Shown here piece by piece: positions 33,381 to 41,640 of a DNA stretch of 64,000 nucleotides. The number at the start of each line of letters is the position of its first letter. Within the stretch, counting starts at the first letter, position 1. Source of the DNA: JACVRM01 sp963817375 (GTDB taxonomy: Bacteria; Actinomycetota; Thermoleophilia; Gaiellales; Gaiellaceae); the NCBI GenBank assembly GCA_963817375.1, contig CAWFOB010000001.1:434001-498000 (forward strand), given 5' to 3'. Made by a program: the position numbers and the translations under genes. The notes beneath the pieces were generated by a model. That model saw nothing but the letters and a program-made list of their open reading frames with translations, did no database searches and was not told where the DNA came from.

Positions 33381-33408
33381 GCATCCGTAGTATAAATCGT
33401 GAGGAATC

Positions 33409-34704
33409 GTGCCGCGACGCAAGTCAACACATGTCGACGACCCGGTCGCGGTGGGCGAGCGGCTCCGCGCGGCCCGGGAGCACGCAGGCCTCACCCAACG
33501 CGATCTCGCGTTCCCGGGCTGCTCGCCCGCGTACATCTCGCGCATCGAGTCCGGCGACCGGATCCCGTCGCTGCAGCTCCTGCGCGAGCTCGGCCGGCGG
33601 CTGGGGGTCAGCGAGGATTACCTCGCGACCGGCGAGAACCGCGCCGCGCCCGACGACGCCCGCCTGCTCGATGCCGAGCTGGCGCTCCGCCTGGGCGACG
33701 CGGACGACGCTCAGCACCTCTACGAGGATGTGCTGCAGTCGCCGTGGAGCAAGGAGGATTACGGCCGGGCGCTCGCCGGCTGCGGTGAGCTCGCCTTCCT
33801 GCGCGGCAACCCGCGCGAGGCGATCCAGCAGATCGAGCGGGCGCTGAGCGTCTGGGCCGCGCAGCCGGAGGACCGGCCGTCACTCGCCGAGACGCTCGGC
33901 CGGGCGAAGGCGATGATCGGCAAGGCCGACGAGGCCGTCGCCATCTTCCGCCGCTGCCTCGACGCGTCCGAGCGCCGCAAGGACACGATCGAGCAGCTGC
34001 GCTTCGCCGTGCTGCTGGCGAACGCCCTCATCGACGAGGGCGACTTCGGCACGGCGGCCGACGTGCTCGCTTCCAAGGTCGCCCAGACGGAGGGCGCACG
34101 CGACCCGCTCCTCCGCGCGCGCATCTACTGGTCGCAGTCCCGGCTCTACGGCATGCAGAACGAGCACACCCGGGCCGCGCGCTACGCGCGGCGCGCGCTC
34201 GAGATCGTCGAGCTGGCCGAGGACGACTACTACACGGCCCGCGCGCACGAGCTGCTGGCCCACGTCGAGCTCGACCGCGAGCGCCCCGAGGAGGCACTCG
34301 CGCTGCTCGAGAAGGCCTGGCCGCTGCTGGCCCGGACGGCGAACTCCGTCGACCAGGCGGCGTTCCGCCTCGAGAAAGCGCGTGCGCTCGCGCAGCTCGG
34401 CCGCCGCGAAGAGGCCGCCAGCCTCGCGATGGAAGTGTCAGGGCTGCTGGCCGACGCGAAACCCCGCCAGGCGGGCCGCAGCTACGCACTGCTCGCCGAG
34501 ATCTATTCGTCCATCGGCGAGCCCGAGCGCGCGCGCGAGCTGTACGAGCTCGCCATCGAGAAACTCCAGCCGACGCCCGACCGCTACCTCGTCGAGGCGT
34601 ACTCGAAGCTCGCGGCGCTGCTCGAGAACGAGGGCGACGCCGACGCCGCGCTCACCGTGCTCAAACGGGCGATGGACGTCCGCACGACGCACGGCGTCAG
34701 CTGA
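33409..34704 (+). CDS. HTH (XRE)-TPR transcriptional regulator, RNPP-like architecture
   Basis: A 431-residue protein. Residues 14-72 form an XRE-type helix-turn-helix (GERLRAAREHAGLTQRDLAF then CSPAYISRIESGDRIPSLQL). The remaining ~350 residues are tetratricopeptide repeats (for example YGRALAGCGELAFLRGNPRE, ARRALEIVELAEDDYYTARA, YALLAEIYSSIGEPERAREL). HTH plus TPR is the layout of Rgg/PlcR/Rap-type regulators, which bind short peptides in the TPR groove. The GTG start has GAGGA 4 nt upstream and a TATAAAT box at 33391, so the leader is very short. The divergent 25-residue peptide gene is a natural ligand candidate (inference). Confidence 0.85.
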   Translation: MPRRKSTHVDDPVAVGERLRAAREHAGLTQRDLAFPGCSPAYISRIESGDRIPSLQLLRELGRRLGVSEDYLATGENRAAPDDARLLDAELALRLGDADDAQHLYEDVLQSPWSKEDYGRALAGCGELAFLRGNPREAIQQIERALSVWAAQPEDRPSLAETLGRAKAMIGKADEAVAIFRRCLDASERRKDTIEQLRFAVLLANALIDEGDFGTAADVLASKVAQTEGARDPLLRARIYWSQSRLYGMQNEHTRAARYARRALEIVELAEDDYYTARAHELLAHVELDRERPEEALALLEKAWPLLARTANSVDQAAFRLEKARALAQLGRREEAASLAMEVSGLLADAKPRQAGRSYALLAEIYSSIGEPERARELYELAIEKLQPTPDRYLVEAYSKLAALLENEGDADAALTVLKRAMDVRTTHGVS

Positions 34705-34766
34705 ACGACGCTTGTCGTAGCGCCGGGTCTCGCATACCCTCCGCCGGCGATCACCGAGGACGGCAC

Positions 34767-35387
34767 GTGAGGGGATATCGGCACGCAGCGACAGGGCGGC
34801 GCCTCCGGGGCGTGCTCACGGCTGCGCTCGTCGCGGCGGCGATCGCCGTTCCCTCCGCATGGGGCGTCCTCCACCCGGTCGTCTTCGGCAACACCTTCAC
34901 GATCTCCGGCGCCGCACCGAGCGGGAAGCCCGGCGAGACAATCCAGGTCCTCGCGCGCGCGTATGGGCAGCAGAAGTTCGGCCGGGTCGGGACGATCACG
35001 ACGACCGCGAACGGCAACTGGAGCTACACGAGCCGGCCGAGGATCACGACCGCCTACCTGGCGGTCTGGCGCGGCAACATGACCGCCAGCATCACAGCCG
35101 ACGTCACGCCACGGCTCGATCTCGCGCTCAGCAAGGGCGTGCTCACCGTGACGGCCCGGAGCGCGAACCTGCTCCGCGGCCGCTCGCTCGTCGTCCAGCT
35201 GCGCCGGAAGGGCACGCAGTGGCACAACGTCCGCACCGTCGTGCTCGGCCCGTCGTCGCGGGCGAAGGTGCCCTTCACCGCGCCCCACGGACGCAGCGAG
35301 ATCCGGCTTTACATCTCGAAGAACCAGGCCGGCGCCGGCTACATCGCCGGCTTCAGCGGCGTGCTCGTCTACCGCAACACCGCGTGA
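34767..35387 (+). CDS. Secreted Ig-like beta-sandwich protein
   Basis: A 206-residue protein with a signal peptide (VLTAALVAAAIAVPSAWG). Two beta-sandwich modules follow: ISGAAPSGKPGETIQVLARA...GNWSYTSRPRITTAYLAVWRG and VTPRLDLALSKGVLTVTARS...LVVQLRRKGTQWHNVRTVVLG. No catalytic residues are evident. Its TGA overlaps the next GTG (GTGA), linking it to the enolase-fold gene. Probable surface or periplasmic accessory protein; function unknown. Confidence 0.7.
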   Translation: MRGYRHAATGRRLRGVLTAALVAAAIAVPSAWGVLHPVVFGNTFTISGAAPSGKPGETIQVLARAYGQQKFGRVGTITTTANGNWSYTSRPRITTAYLAVWRGNMTASITADVTPRLDLALSKGVLTVTARSANLLRGRSLVVQLRRKGTQWHNVRTVVLGPSSRAKVPFTAPHGRSEIRLYISKNQAGAGYIAGFSGVLVYRNTA

Positions 35388-36433
35388 CGCTCCCGGCTGC
35401 CCTCGCCGAGCTGCCGCTGGCCGTCGAGGTCTACGAGCTCGAGCGGCTCGAGCAGCCCGTCTCCCCCGAGTGGACGCGCGTGACCACCGTCGTGCACCTG
35501 CACGGGGGCGGCGAGGAGGGCGTCGGCGAGGACGTCACGTACTCGAACGAGGACCAGGACGCCTTCCAGGCCGCCGGGCCTGCCCAGCCGCTCGCCGGGA
35601 GCACGACCTTCGGCGGCTTCGCGGAGCTCGTGGGCTCGCTCGACCTCTTCCCCGCCCCGCCGCAGTTCCCGGCCTACCGCCTGTACCGGCGCTGGGCGTT
35701 CGAGAGCGCGGCGCTCGACCTCGCGCTCCGTCAGGCGGGCCGGCCGCTGCACGCGGTGATCGGCCGCGAGCCGCGGCCCGTCCGCTTCGTCAATTCGATG
35801 AGGCTCGGGGATCCGGCGACGATCGACCCGGTGCGCCGGCGGCTCGAGCTCTACCCCTGGCTGGAGTTCAAGCTCGACGCGACCAGCTCCTGGACCGACG
35901 CCCTCGTCGAGGAGCTCGCGGCCACCGGCGCGGTCGAGTCCGTCGACCTCAAGGGACGCTATTCCGGCACGAGCGTCGACCAGGGCCCGGACGCGGCGCT
36001 CTACCGGCGCGTCGCCGAAGGCTTCCCCGACGCGTGGATCGAAGACCCGGCGCTGACGCCCGAGACGGAGGGGGTGCTCGCGGCGCACTGGGACCGCGTT
36101 ACCTGGGACGAGCCGATCCACTCGATCGCCGACCTGGAGGCGCTCCCGCACCGGCCGAAAGGCGTCAACCTCAAGCCCTCGCGGATCGGCAGCCTCGCCG
36201 ACCTGCTCACGACGTACGACTACTGCGCAGCGCACGGGATCCGGCCCTACGGCGGCGGCCAGTTCGAGCTCGGCCCCGGACGCGGCCAGATCCAGTACCT
36301 CGCCTCCCTGTTTCACGCCACCTCGCCGAACGACGTCGCGCCGCGGCCGTTCAACGAGCGCGAGCTGCGCCCCGGGCTGCCGTCCAGCCCGCTCGAGCCG
36401 GCTCCGTCCGAGACCGGCTTTCGCTGGGGCTAG
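35384..36433 (+). CDS. Enolase-superfamily-like protein
   Basis: A 349-residue soluble protein. The C-terminal barrel has enolase/mandelate-racemase-like elements: LEFKLDATSSW, VESVDLKGRYSG, DAWIEDPALTPETEG and GVNLKPSRIGSLADLL, which match the usual order of metal-binding acids and the final lysine-bearing strand. The N-terminal cap (LAVEVYELERLEQ, HGGGEEGVGEDVTYSNED) also fits. The closest families would be o-succinylbenzoate synthase- or racemase-like enzymes; the reaction is unknown. GTG start overlaps the preceding stop. Confidence 0.7.
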   Translation: MTLPAALAELPLAVEVYELERLEQPVSPEWTRVTTVVHLHGGGEEGVGEDVTYSNEDQDAFQAAGPAQPLAGSTTFGGFAELVGSLDLFPAPPQFPAYRLYRRWAFESAALDLALRQAGRPLHAVIGREPRPVRFVNSMRLGDPATIDPVRRRLELYPWLEFKLDATSSWTDALVEELAATGAVESVDLKGRYSGTSVDQGPDAALYRRVAEGFPDAWIEDPALTPETEGVLAAHWDRVTWDEPIHSIADLEALPHRPKGVNLKPSRIGSLADLLTTYDYCAAHGIRPYGGGQFELGPGRGQIQYLASLFHATSPNDVAPRPFNERELRPGLPSSPLEPAPSETGFRWG

Positions 36434-36517
36434 CGGGGCAAGTACCTCGAACGAGGGACGCATGTCCCTCAGCGGGGGGTTGACGGGCCGGGCTTTCCTT
36501 ACCGACGTACTCGGTGG

Positions 36518-38554
36518 ATGTTCCGCCGCCCCGCCGCATTGGCCGCCGCCCTGGCCGCAACATTCGTGTTTCCCGCCGCCGGTTTCGCGCACAACGGCGG
36601 CGCCGACGCGGTCACGGTCGAGGGGACGCTGCAGTTCACGCACTCGGACAACTTCCGCACCAAGCAGGCGCGCTACTACTACACGCTGCGCCAGGGGCAC
36701 AAGCAGATCCAGCTCCAGTTCAAGCACCGGCGCCAGGACCTCGCGAACGGGATGCGCCTCAGCGTCCGCGGGATGCTCTACAAGGGCCACCTGCACGTCG
36801 ACCACGTCCAGCGGCTCGCCCGCGTGCCGCGCACGTACGCGACGGTGTCGCCCGGGCCGCGGAAGGTCGCCGTCCTGCTCATCAACTTCACGAACGACAC
36901 GTCGCAGCCGTGGTCGCCCGCGCAGGCGGCGTCGACGATGTTCACCGGGCCGGGCTCGGTGAACCAGTACTTCCAGGAGGAGTCGTACGGCGCCATCTCG
37001 ATGACCGGCGACGTCTACGGCTGGTACACGCTGCCGATGACGAACACCGGCTGCGCGGTCAGCAACTGGGCCGCCGCCGCGAACACTGCGGCCGCGAATG
37101 CCGGCGTCAACCTCTCGAGCTACCAGCACGTGGTCTACGCGTTCCCGTTCGCGGACAGCTGCTCCTGGTCCGGCCTCGCCGAGATGCCGGGCTCACGCGT
37201 GTGGATCAACGGCTACTTCATGCTCCAGACTCTCGGCCACGAGCTCAGCCACAACCTCGGCGTCCACCACGCCTCGTCGCTGACCTGCCTGAACGGCGGC
37301 TCGCGCGTCGCGTACAGCAGCTCGTGCTCGTACAGCGAGTACGGCGACCCGTTCGACATCATGGGCTCCGGGGCGTACCAGACGTCCGTGTATCACAAGG
37401 CCCAGATCGGCTGGCTCGACCCGCTCGCGCAGCAGACGGTCACGACGTCGGGCACGTACACGATCACGCCGACGGAGTGGGCCTCCGGCGGCGTCCAGTC
37501 CCTGCGCATCCCGCGCGGGACGTCCGGCCAGTACTTCTACCTCGAGTACCGGCGCCCGTACGGCTCCTACTTCGACACGTTCAGCCTGTCCGACCCGGTC
37601 GTGAACGGGGTGAGCATCCGGCTCGCGCCAGACACCTCGGTGATCAACCTCTCGTACCTGATCGACACGAACCCGATGACGTCGAGCTTCAACGATGCGC
37701 CGCTGCGGGCCGGCCAGACGTTCACGGACTCCGTCGACGGCATCACGGTCACCACCACGACCGTCAACGCGGCCGGCGCCACCGTGCAGGTGACGCTGCC
37801 CGGCTCGACGCCGCCGCCCCCGCCCCCGACGCCGCCGGCCGACACGATCGCGCCGAGCGCGCCCGGAACGCTGAGCGGCTCGGCCATCGCGGGGCCGGCC
37901 GTGGCACTGTCCTGGGGCGCGGCCTCGGACAACACCGGCGTCGCCGGCTACAGGGTCTACCGCGGCGTGACGCAGATCGGCACGGCGGGCGGGACGACCT
38001 ACACCGACCCCTCCGCGACAGCGGGCACGACGCAGAGCTACACCGTGCGCGCGTACGACGCGGCCGGGAACCTCGGGCCGGCCGGGAACACGCTGTCGGT
38101 GACGATCCCGTCCGGCACGGGCACGCCGCCGCCGCCGCCGCCGCCCCCGCCGCCGCCCACGTCCGGCGGTGCGCCCGTCATCCAGGTCGCCCCGGCGGTC
38201 AAAGGCGCCCTGGTGTCCGGCGCCACCGCGACCGCTTCGACCGGCACCTGGTCGGGCGCGGCCCCGATGACCTACACGTACACGTGGCAGCGCTGCGGCC
38301 TGCTCGGCTCGTGCATCGTCATCGCCGGGGCGACGTCCGCCTCGTACACGCTCACCTCCTGGGACGTCGGCCGCAGGCTGAAGGTCACGGTCACCGCCAC
38401 GAACGCCAAGGGCACCGCATCGGCCACCTCCGCCCTCTCCGGCCTCGTCGGCCGCGGGTCGACCTCCACGCCCGCCACCGCGCGCGACAAGTGGGACGCC
38501 GGTTGGGCCGAGACGGCACTGGCCATCACGCACGCGCCGCTCGCGCGCCGCTAG
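36518..38554 (+). CDS. Secreted zinc metalloprotease (M11/gametolysin-like) with FnIII-type domains
   Basis: A 678-residue exported protease with a signal peptide at residues 1-24. The active site HELSHNLGVHH (His241, Glu242, His245, His251) and a Met-turn DIMGSG (Met282) define a metzincin of the gametolysin/M11 type. Upstream residues 30-115 form a prodomain-like region. After the catalytic domain come PPPPPPTPP linkers, a fibronectin type III-like module (APSAPGTLSG...YRVYRGVTQIGTAG) and an Ig-like module (IQVAPAVKGALVSGATATAS). It would degrade external protein. The upstream gap is 84 bp. Confidence 0.88.
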   Translation: MFRRPAALAAALAATFVFPAAGFAHNGGADAVTVEGTLQFTHSDNFRTKQARYYYTLRQGHKQIQLQFKHRRQDLANGMRLSVRGMLYKGHLHVDHVQRLARVPRTYATVSPGPRKVAVLLINFTNDTSQPWSPAQAASTMFTGPGSVNQYFQEESYGAISMTGDVYGWYTLPMTNTGCAVSNWAAAANTAAANAGVNLSSYQHVVYAFPFADSCSWSGLAEMPGSRVWINGYFMLQTLGHELSHNLGVHHASSLTCLNGGSRVAYSSSCSYSEYGDPFDIMGSGAYQTSVYHKAQIGWLDPLAQQTVTTSGTYTITPTEWASGGVQSLRIPRGTSGQYFYLEYRRPYGSYFDTFSLSDPVVNGVSIRLAPDTSVINLSYLIDTNPMTSSFNDAPLRAGQTFTDSVDGITVTTTTVNAAGATVQVTLPGSTPPPPPPTPPADTIAPSAPGTLSGSAIAGPAVALSWGAASDNTGVAGYRVYRGVTQIGTAGGTTYTDPSATAGTTQSYTVRAYDAAGNLGPAGNTLSVTIPSGTGTPPPPPPPPPPPTSGGAPVIQVAPAVKGALVSGATATASTGTWSGAAPMTYTYTWQRCGLLGSCIVIAGATSASYTLTSWDVGRRLKVTVTATNAKGTASATSALSGLVGRGSTSTPATARDKWDAGWAETALAITHAPLARR

Positions 38555-38580
38555 CCCGCTCTCAAGAGCCGTTTTCGACC

Positions 38581-38604
38581 GTCGCCGGCCCTCGCGCCGG
38601 CGAC
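38581..38604 (+). terminator. Hairpin after the metalloprotease gene, overlapping the lon promoter
   Basis: 9-bp perfect stem (GTCGCCGGC/GCCGGCGAC) with a 6-nt loop, 27 bp after the metalloprotease stop. It lies directly upstream of the lon -10 box, so it may end the upstream transcript. Confidence 0.5.
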
Positions 38605-38633
38605 TTCGCGTTCCGGTCCGGGGCAGCTATACT
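38605..38633 (+). promoter_or_regulatory. Putative lon promoter
   Basis: TATACT at 38628-38633 is a good -10 box; the sequence 17 bp upstream (TTCGCG, 38605-38610) is a weak -35. No HspR (HAIR) or CIRCE inverted repeat was found, although lon is a heat-shock gene in other actinobacteria. Confidence 0.4.
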
Positions 38634-38680
38634 TTTTGCAGTTACCAGACATCTCGTTAGTAGAGAGGAAGTGTGTTGCA

Positions 38681-40966
38681 TTGCCAAAGCTCCTGTTGAT
38701 CCCGCTCGAGGACACCGTCGTCTTTCCGAACATGACGGTGACCCTGACCGTGGACGCGGGGGACGAGGAGCAGGTGCTGCTCGTGCCCCGGCATGAGAAC
38801 GAGTACGCGCATGTCGGCACCGTGGCCGAGGTGCTCGACCGCGTCCGGCTGCCCGGCGGCGTCCGCGCCGTCGCGCTGAACGGGCTGCACCGCGCGTCCA
38901 TCGGCGCCGCCGAGAGCGACGCCTCCGGCCGCCTGCGCGCCGAGGTCGAGGAGCACATCGACGAGACCCCGCCGCCCAGCCGCACCCGCGAGCTGGAGCA
39001 GGAGTACCGGGCGGTCGTCGAGGAGATCCTCGAGCTGCGCGGCGACGACGGCCGCGTCGCGAGCTTCGTCCGCTCGATCACCGAGCCGGGCGCGCTCGCC
39101 GATACGGCGGGCTACTCCCCCGACCTCACCTTCGAGCAGAAGGTGGAGCTCCTCGAGGCGCTCGACATCATCGAGCGGCTCCAGCTGGCCCTGCGCTTCC
39201 AGCGCGACCGGCTCGCCGAGATGCAGGTGCGCAAGCGCATCCGCGAGGACGTCGAGTCCGGCGCTTCCAAGCAGCAGCGCGAGTACTTCCTGCGCAAGCA
39301 GATGGAGTCCATCCGGAAGGAGCTCGGCGAGGACGAGGGCTCGGTCATCGAGGAGTACCGCACGAAGATCGAGGAGGCCGGCATGCCGGAGGCTGTGCGC
39401 GAGCAGGCCGACCGCGAGCTGAGCCGCCTCGAGTCGATGGGCGAGGCCTCGGGCGAGGCCTCGATGATCCGCGCGTACCTCGACTGGCTGATCGCCGTGC
39501 CGTGGTCGAAGCGCTCCGAGGAGACGCTCGATCCGGTGCACGCGCGCGAGATCCTCGACACCGATCATGCCGGCCTCGACGACGTGAAGGAGCGCATCGT
39601 CGAGTACCTGGCCGTGCGCAAGCTGCGCGAGGACCGCGGCATCGAGCCGGACAAGCGCTCGGGCGCGATCCTCACCCTGATCGGGCCTCCGGGCACCGGC
39701 AAGACGTCGATCGGCGAGTCCGTCGCGAAGGCGCTCGGGCGCGAGTTCGTGCGCATGTCGCTGGGCGGCGTCCGGGACGAGGCCGAGATCCGAGGCCACC
39801 GGCGCACCTACATCGGCGCGCTGCCGGGCCGGCTCGTTCGCGCCCTGCGCGACGCCGGGACGACGAACCCGGTGATCATGCTGGACGAGGTCGACAAGGT
39901 CGGCGCCGACTGGCGCGGCGACCCATCGGCGGCCCTGCTCGAGGTCCTCGACCCCGCGCAGAACCACTCGTTCCGCGATCACTACCTGGACGTGGAGCTC
40001 GATCTGTCGGGCGTGTTCTTCATCGCCACGGCGAACATCGCCGAGACGATCCCGGGGCCGCTGCTCGACCGCATGGAGGTCATCCGCTTCGACGGCTACA
40101 CCGTCGAGGAGAAGGCCGCCATCGCCCGCGGGTATCTCTGGCCGCGGCAGCGGGAGCGGAACGGGCTCCTCCCCGACGAGGTCACGCTCGACGACGAGGC
40201 GCTGCACACCGTCATCACCGACTACACGCGCGAGGCCGGCGTCCGGAACCTCGAGCGTGAGCTCGGCCGCGTGCTCCGCAAGACCGCGACGCAGGTCGCG
40301 TCGCAGCAGGCGGAGCCGCCGGTCACGATCGACGTGCCGCACGTACGGGACGCTCTCGGCCGCCAGAAGTTCTTCCAGGAGGCCGCCGAGCGCACCGCCG
40401 TGCCGGGCGTCGCGACCGGGCTCGCCGTGACCGGGACCGGCGGCGAGATCCTCTTCATCGAGGCAACCGGCATGCAGGGCTCAGGCGACCTGGTCCTGAC
40501 CGGCCAGCTCGGTGACGTGATGAAGGAGTCGGCCCGGATCGCGCTCTCCTACGTCCGCTCGCACGCCGACGCGCTCGGCATCGGCGAGGAGGACTTCGAG
40601 CACAAGTCGTTCCACGTGCACGTCCCTGCGGGCGCGATCCCGAAGGACGGGCCGAGCGCCGGCGTCGCCATGACGACCGCGCTCGCGTCGCTCCTGACGG
40701 GCCGCCCCGTCAAGCACACGGTCGCCATGACCGGCGAGGTCACCCTCCAGGGCCGCGTCCTCCCCATCGGCGGCCTGAAGCAGAAGGTGCTGGCGGCGCA
40801 CGCCGCCGGGCTGCGCGAGGTGATCCTGCCGGAGCGCAACCGGGCAGACCTGGACGACGTGCCGGAGGACGTCCGCAACGAGATGGCGTTCCACCCGGTG
40901 ATGACGCTCGAGGAGGCCCTCGGGTTCGCGCTCGAACCCGCCTCGGTCGCGACGGCGGCGCAGTGA
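38681..40966 (+). CDS. lon: ATP-dependent protease Lon
   Basis: A 761-residue Lon. The N-terminal substrate-binding domain begins MPKLLLIPLEDTVVFPNMTV and is followed by the helical hinge (KQQREYFLRKQMESIRKELGE). The AAA+ module has Walker A GPPGTGKTS (Lys341), Walker B VIMLDEVDKVG, then IRGHRRTYIGALPGR. The serine protease domain has the catalytic Ser659 within PKDGPSAGVAM and the Lys downstream. Full length. The TTG start is preceded by GAGAGGA; the next gene overlaps its stop as GTGA. Confidence 0.97.
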   Translation: MPKLLLIPLEDTVVFPNMTVTLTVDAGDEEQVLLVPRHENEYAHVGTVAEVLDRVRLPGGVRAVALNGLHRASIGAAESDASGRLRAEVEEHIDETPPPSRTRELEQEYRAVVEEILELRGDDGRVASFVRSITEPGALADTAGYSPDLTFEQKVELLEALDIIERLQLALRFQRDRLAEMQVRKRIREDVESGASKQQREYFLRKQMESIRKELGEDEGSVIEEYRTKIEEAGMPEAVREQADRELSRLESMGEASGEASMIRAYLDWLIAVPWSKRSEETLDPVHAREILDTDHAGLDDVKERIVEYLAVRKLREDRGIEPDKRSGAILTLIGPPGTGKTSIGESVAKALGREFVRMSLGGVRDEAEIRGHRRTYIGALPGRLVRALRDAGTTNPVIMLDEVDKVGADWRGDPSAALLEVLDPAQNHSFRDHYLDVELDLSGVFFIATANIAETIPGPLLDRMEVIRFDGYTVEEKAAIARGYLWPRQRERNGLLPDEVTLDDEALHTVITDYTREAGVRNLERELGRVLRKTATQVASQQAEPPVTIDVPHVRDALGRQKFFQEAAERTAVPGVATGLAVTGTGGEILFIEATGMQGSGDLVLTGQLGDVMKESARIALSYVRSHADALGIGEEDFEHKSFHVHVPAGAIPKDGPSAGVAMTTALASLLTGRPVKHTVAMTGEVTLQGRVLPIGGLKQKVLAAHAAGLREVILPERNRADLDDVPEDVRNEMAFHPVMTLEEALGFALEPASVATAAQ

Positions 40967-41295
40967 AGCGCCTCTGCAACGAGTGCACGCCCGTCCCCGA
41001 GGAGGTCCGCCGCGCGGCGGACCTCCTCGAGCGGCGCTGGCTGCTGAGCGTCCTGTGGGCGGCCCACTCGGGCGCCGTCCGCTTCAACGAGTTCCTGCGG
41101 GCGCTCGGCAGCGTCCCGCCCCGCACCCTCGCGCTCCGCCTGTCGGAGCTCGAGAAGGCCGGTGTCCTGGAGCGGCGGATCTACGACACGCGGCCCCCTC
41201 GGGTCGAGTACCGGCTCACGCCGAAGGGCGAGCGCCTGGGATCGATGGTCGAGGCCCTCGAGCGCCTCGCCGCCGAGACGCCGGCCCCGACCTAG
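40963..41295 (+). CDS. HxlR family transcriptional regulator
   Basis: A 110-residue winged-helix protein. VRRAADLLERRWLLSVLWAAHSGAVRFNEFLRALGSVPPRTLALRL contains the family's wing region, and LEKAGVLERRIYDTRPPRVEYRLTPKG the recognition/wing. The N-terminal Cys pair (Cys5, Cys8) may sense redox or electrophiles, as in YodB/HypR. It is translationally coupled to lon by GTGA, so it may regulate or share stress control with Lon; this is inferred. Confidence 0.85.
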   Translation: MKRLCNECTPVPEEVRRAADLLERRWLLSVLWAAHSGAVRFNEFLRALGSVPPRTLALRLSELEKAGVLERRIYDTRPPRVEYRLTPKGERLGSMVEALERLAAETPAPT

Positions 41296-41417
41296 GGGCT
41301 GTCCCCGCAGGGGGCTGTCCCCAGTGGCCGCATAGGAGACCGTCCGGAAACAGGCATCTGAAAGCAGAGCCTCGCCCAAGCACGGGGCACAGCCCCCGCT
41401 GACACGGGGACAGCCCC
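41295..41417. repeat. REPIN-like inverted pair of GGGGCTGTCCCC elements
   Basis: The left arm (41295-41326) ends AGTG and is identical in pattern to the copy at 24599. The right arm (41381-41417) contains two GGGGACAGCCCC-type palindromes in opposite orientation. About 55 bp separate the arms. It lies between lon-HxlR and livJ. Confidence 0.75.
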
Positions 41418-41582
41418 AGTTTCGAAAGCGTGGCGCTTGCGGTTCTTGACAGCGATGGCGACAATGCACGCCGGTGGAGCGACAGGACCGGCTTCCAGAA
41501 GCGGGCCGTCGCGGGGTCAAGACGATGTCGGTACTCCGTGATGGGGCCTTTCCGCGCGTGCGAGGATCGCGTCCGAAGACCT

Positions 41583-41597
41583 GCGCAAACTTTGCGC
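41583..41597. promoter_or_regulatory. Palindrome GCGCAAA-C-TTTGCGC upstream of livJ
   Basis: Perfect 7-bp arms around a C, in an AT-richer patch 44 bp before the livJ start. An operator or upstream promoter element is plausible. livJ itself has the strong AGGAGG (41628-41633) Shine-Dalgarno sequence. Confidence 0.4.
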
Positions 41598-41640
41598 ACT
41601 TTGCCGTCGTCTAAGGCCCGACCTACCAGGAGGTATAAGG

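Larger units (their letters stand above)
33066..33408. other. Intergenic region with short peptide gene, terminator and operator-like palindromes
   Basis: A 343-bp gap between the GNAT gene (minus) and the HTH-TPR regulator (plus). It contains, on the minus strand, a 25-codon ORF with a strong Shine-Dalgarno sequence (33257-33334) followed by a terminator (33110-33155). It also holds the palindrome GCTGATATCAGC (33081-33092) before the GNAT start, and the palindrome CCCGGGCCCGGG (33369-33380) in the divergent promoter. The region is AT-richer than its neighbours. Confidence 0.7.

Noticed and set aside
33222..33545. Minus-strand ORF of 107 codons spanning the start of the HTH-TPR gene
   Set aside because: Arg/Ser-rich shadow; it overlaps the much better supported 25-codon ORF in a different frame and the start of the regulator.
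38605..38680. HspR/HAIR or CIRCE heat-shock operator at lon
   Set aside because: Neither CTTGAGT-N7-ACTCAAG nor the TTAGCACTC-type repeat is present in the 126-bp gap.
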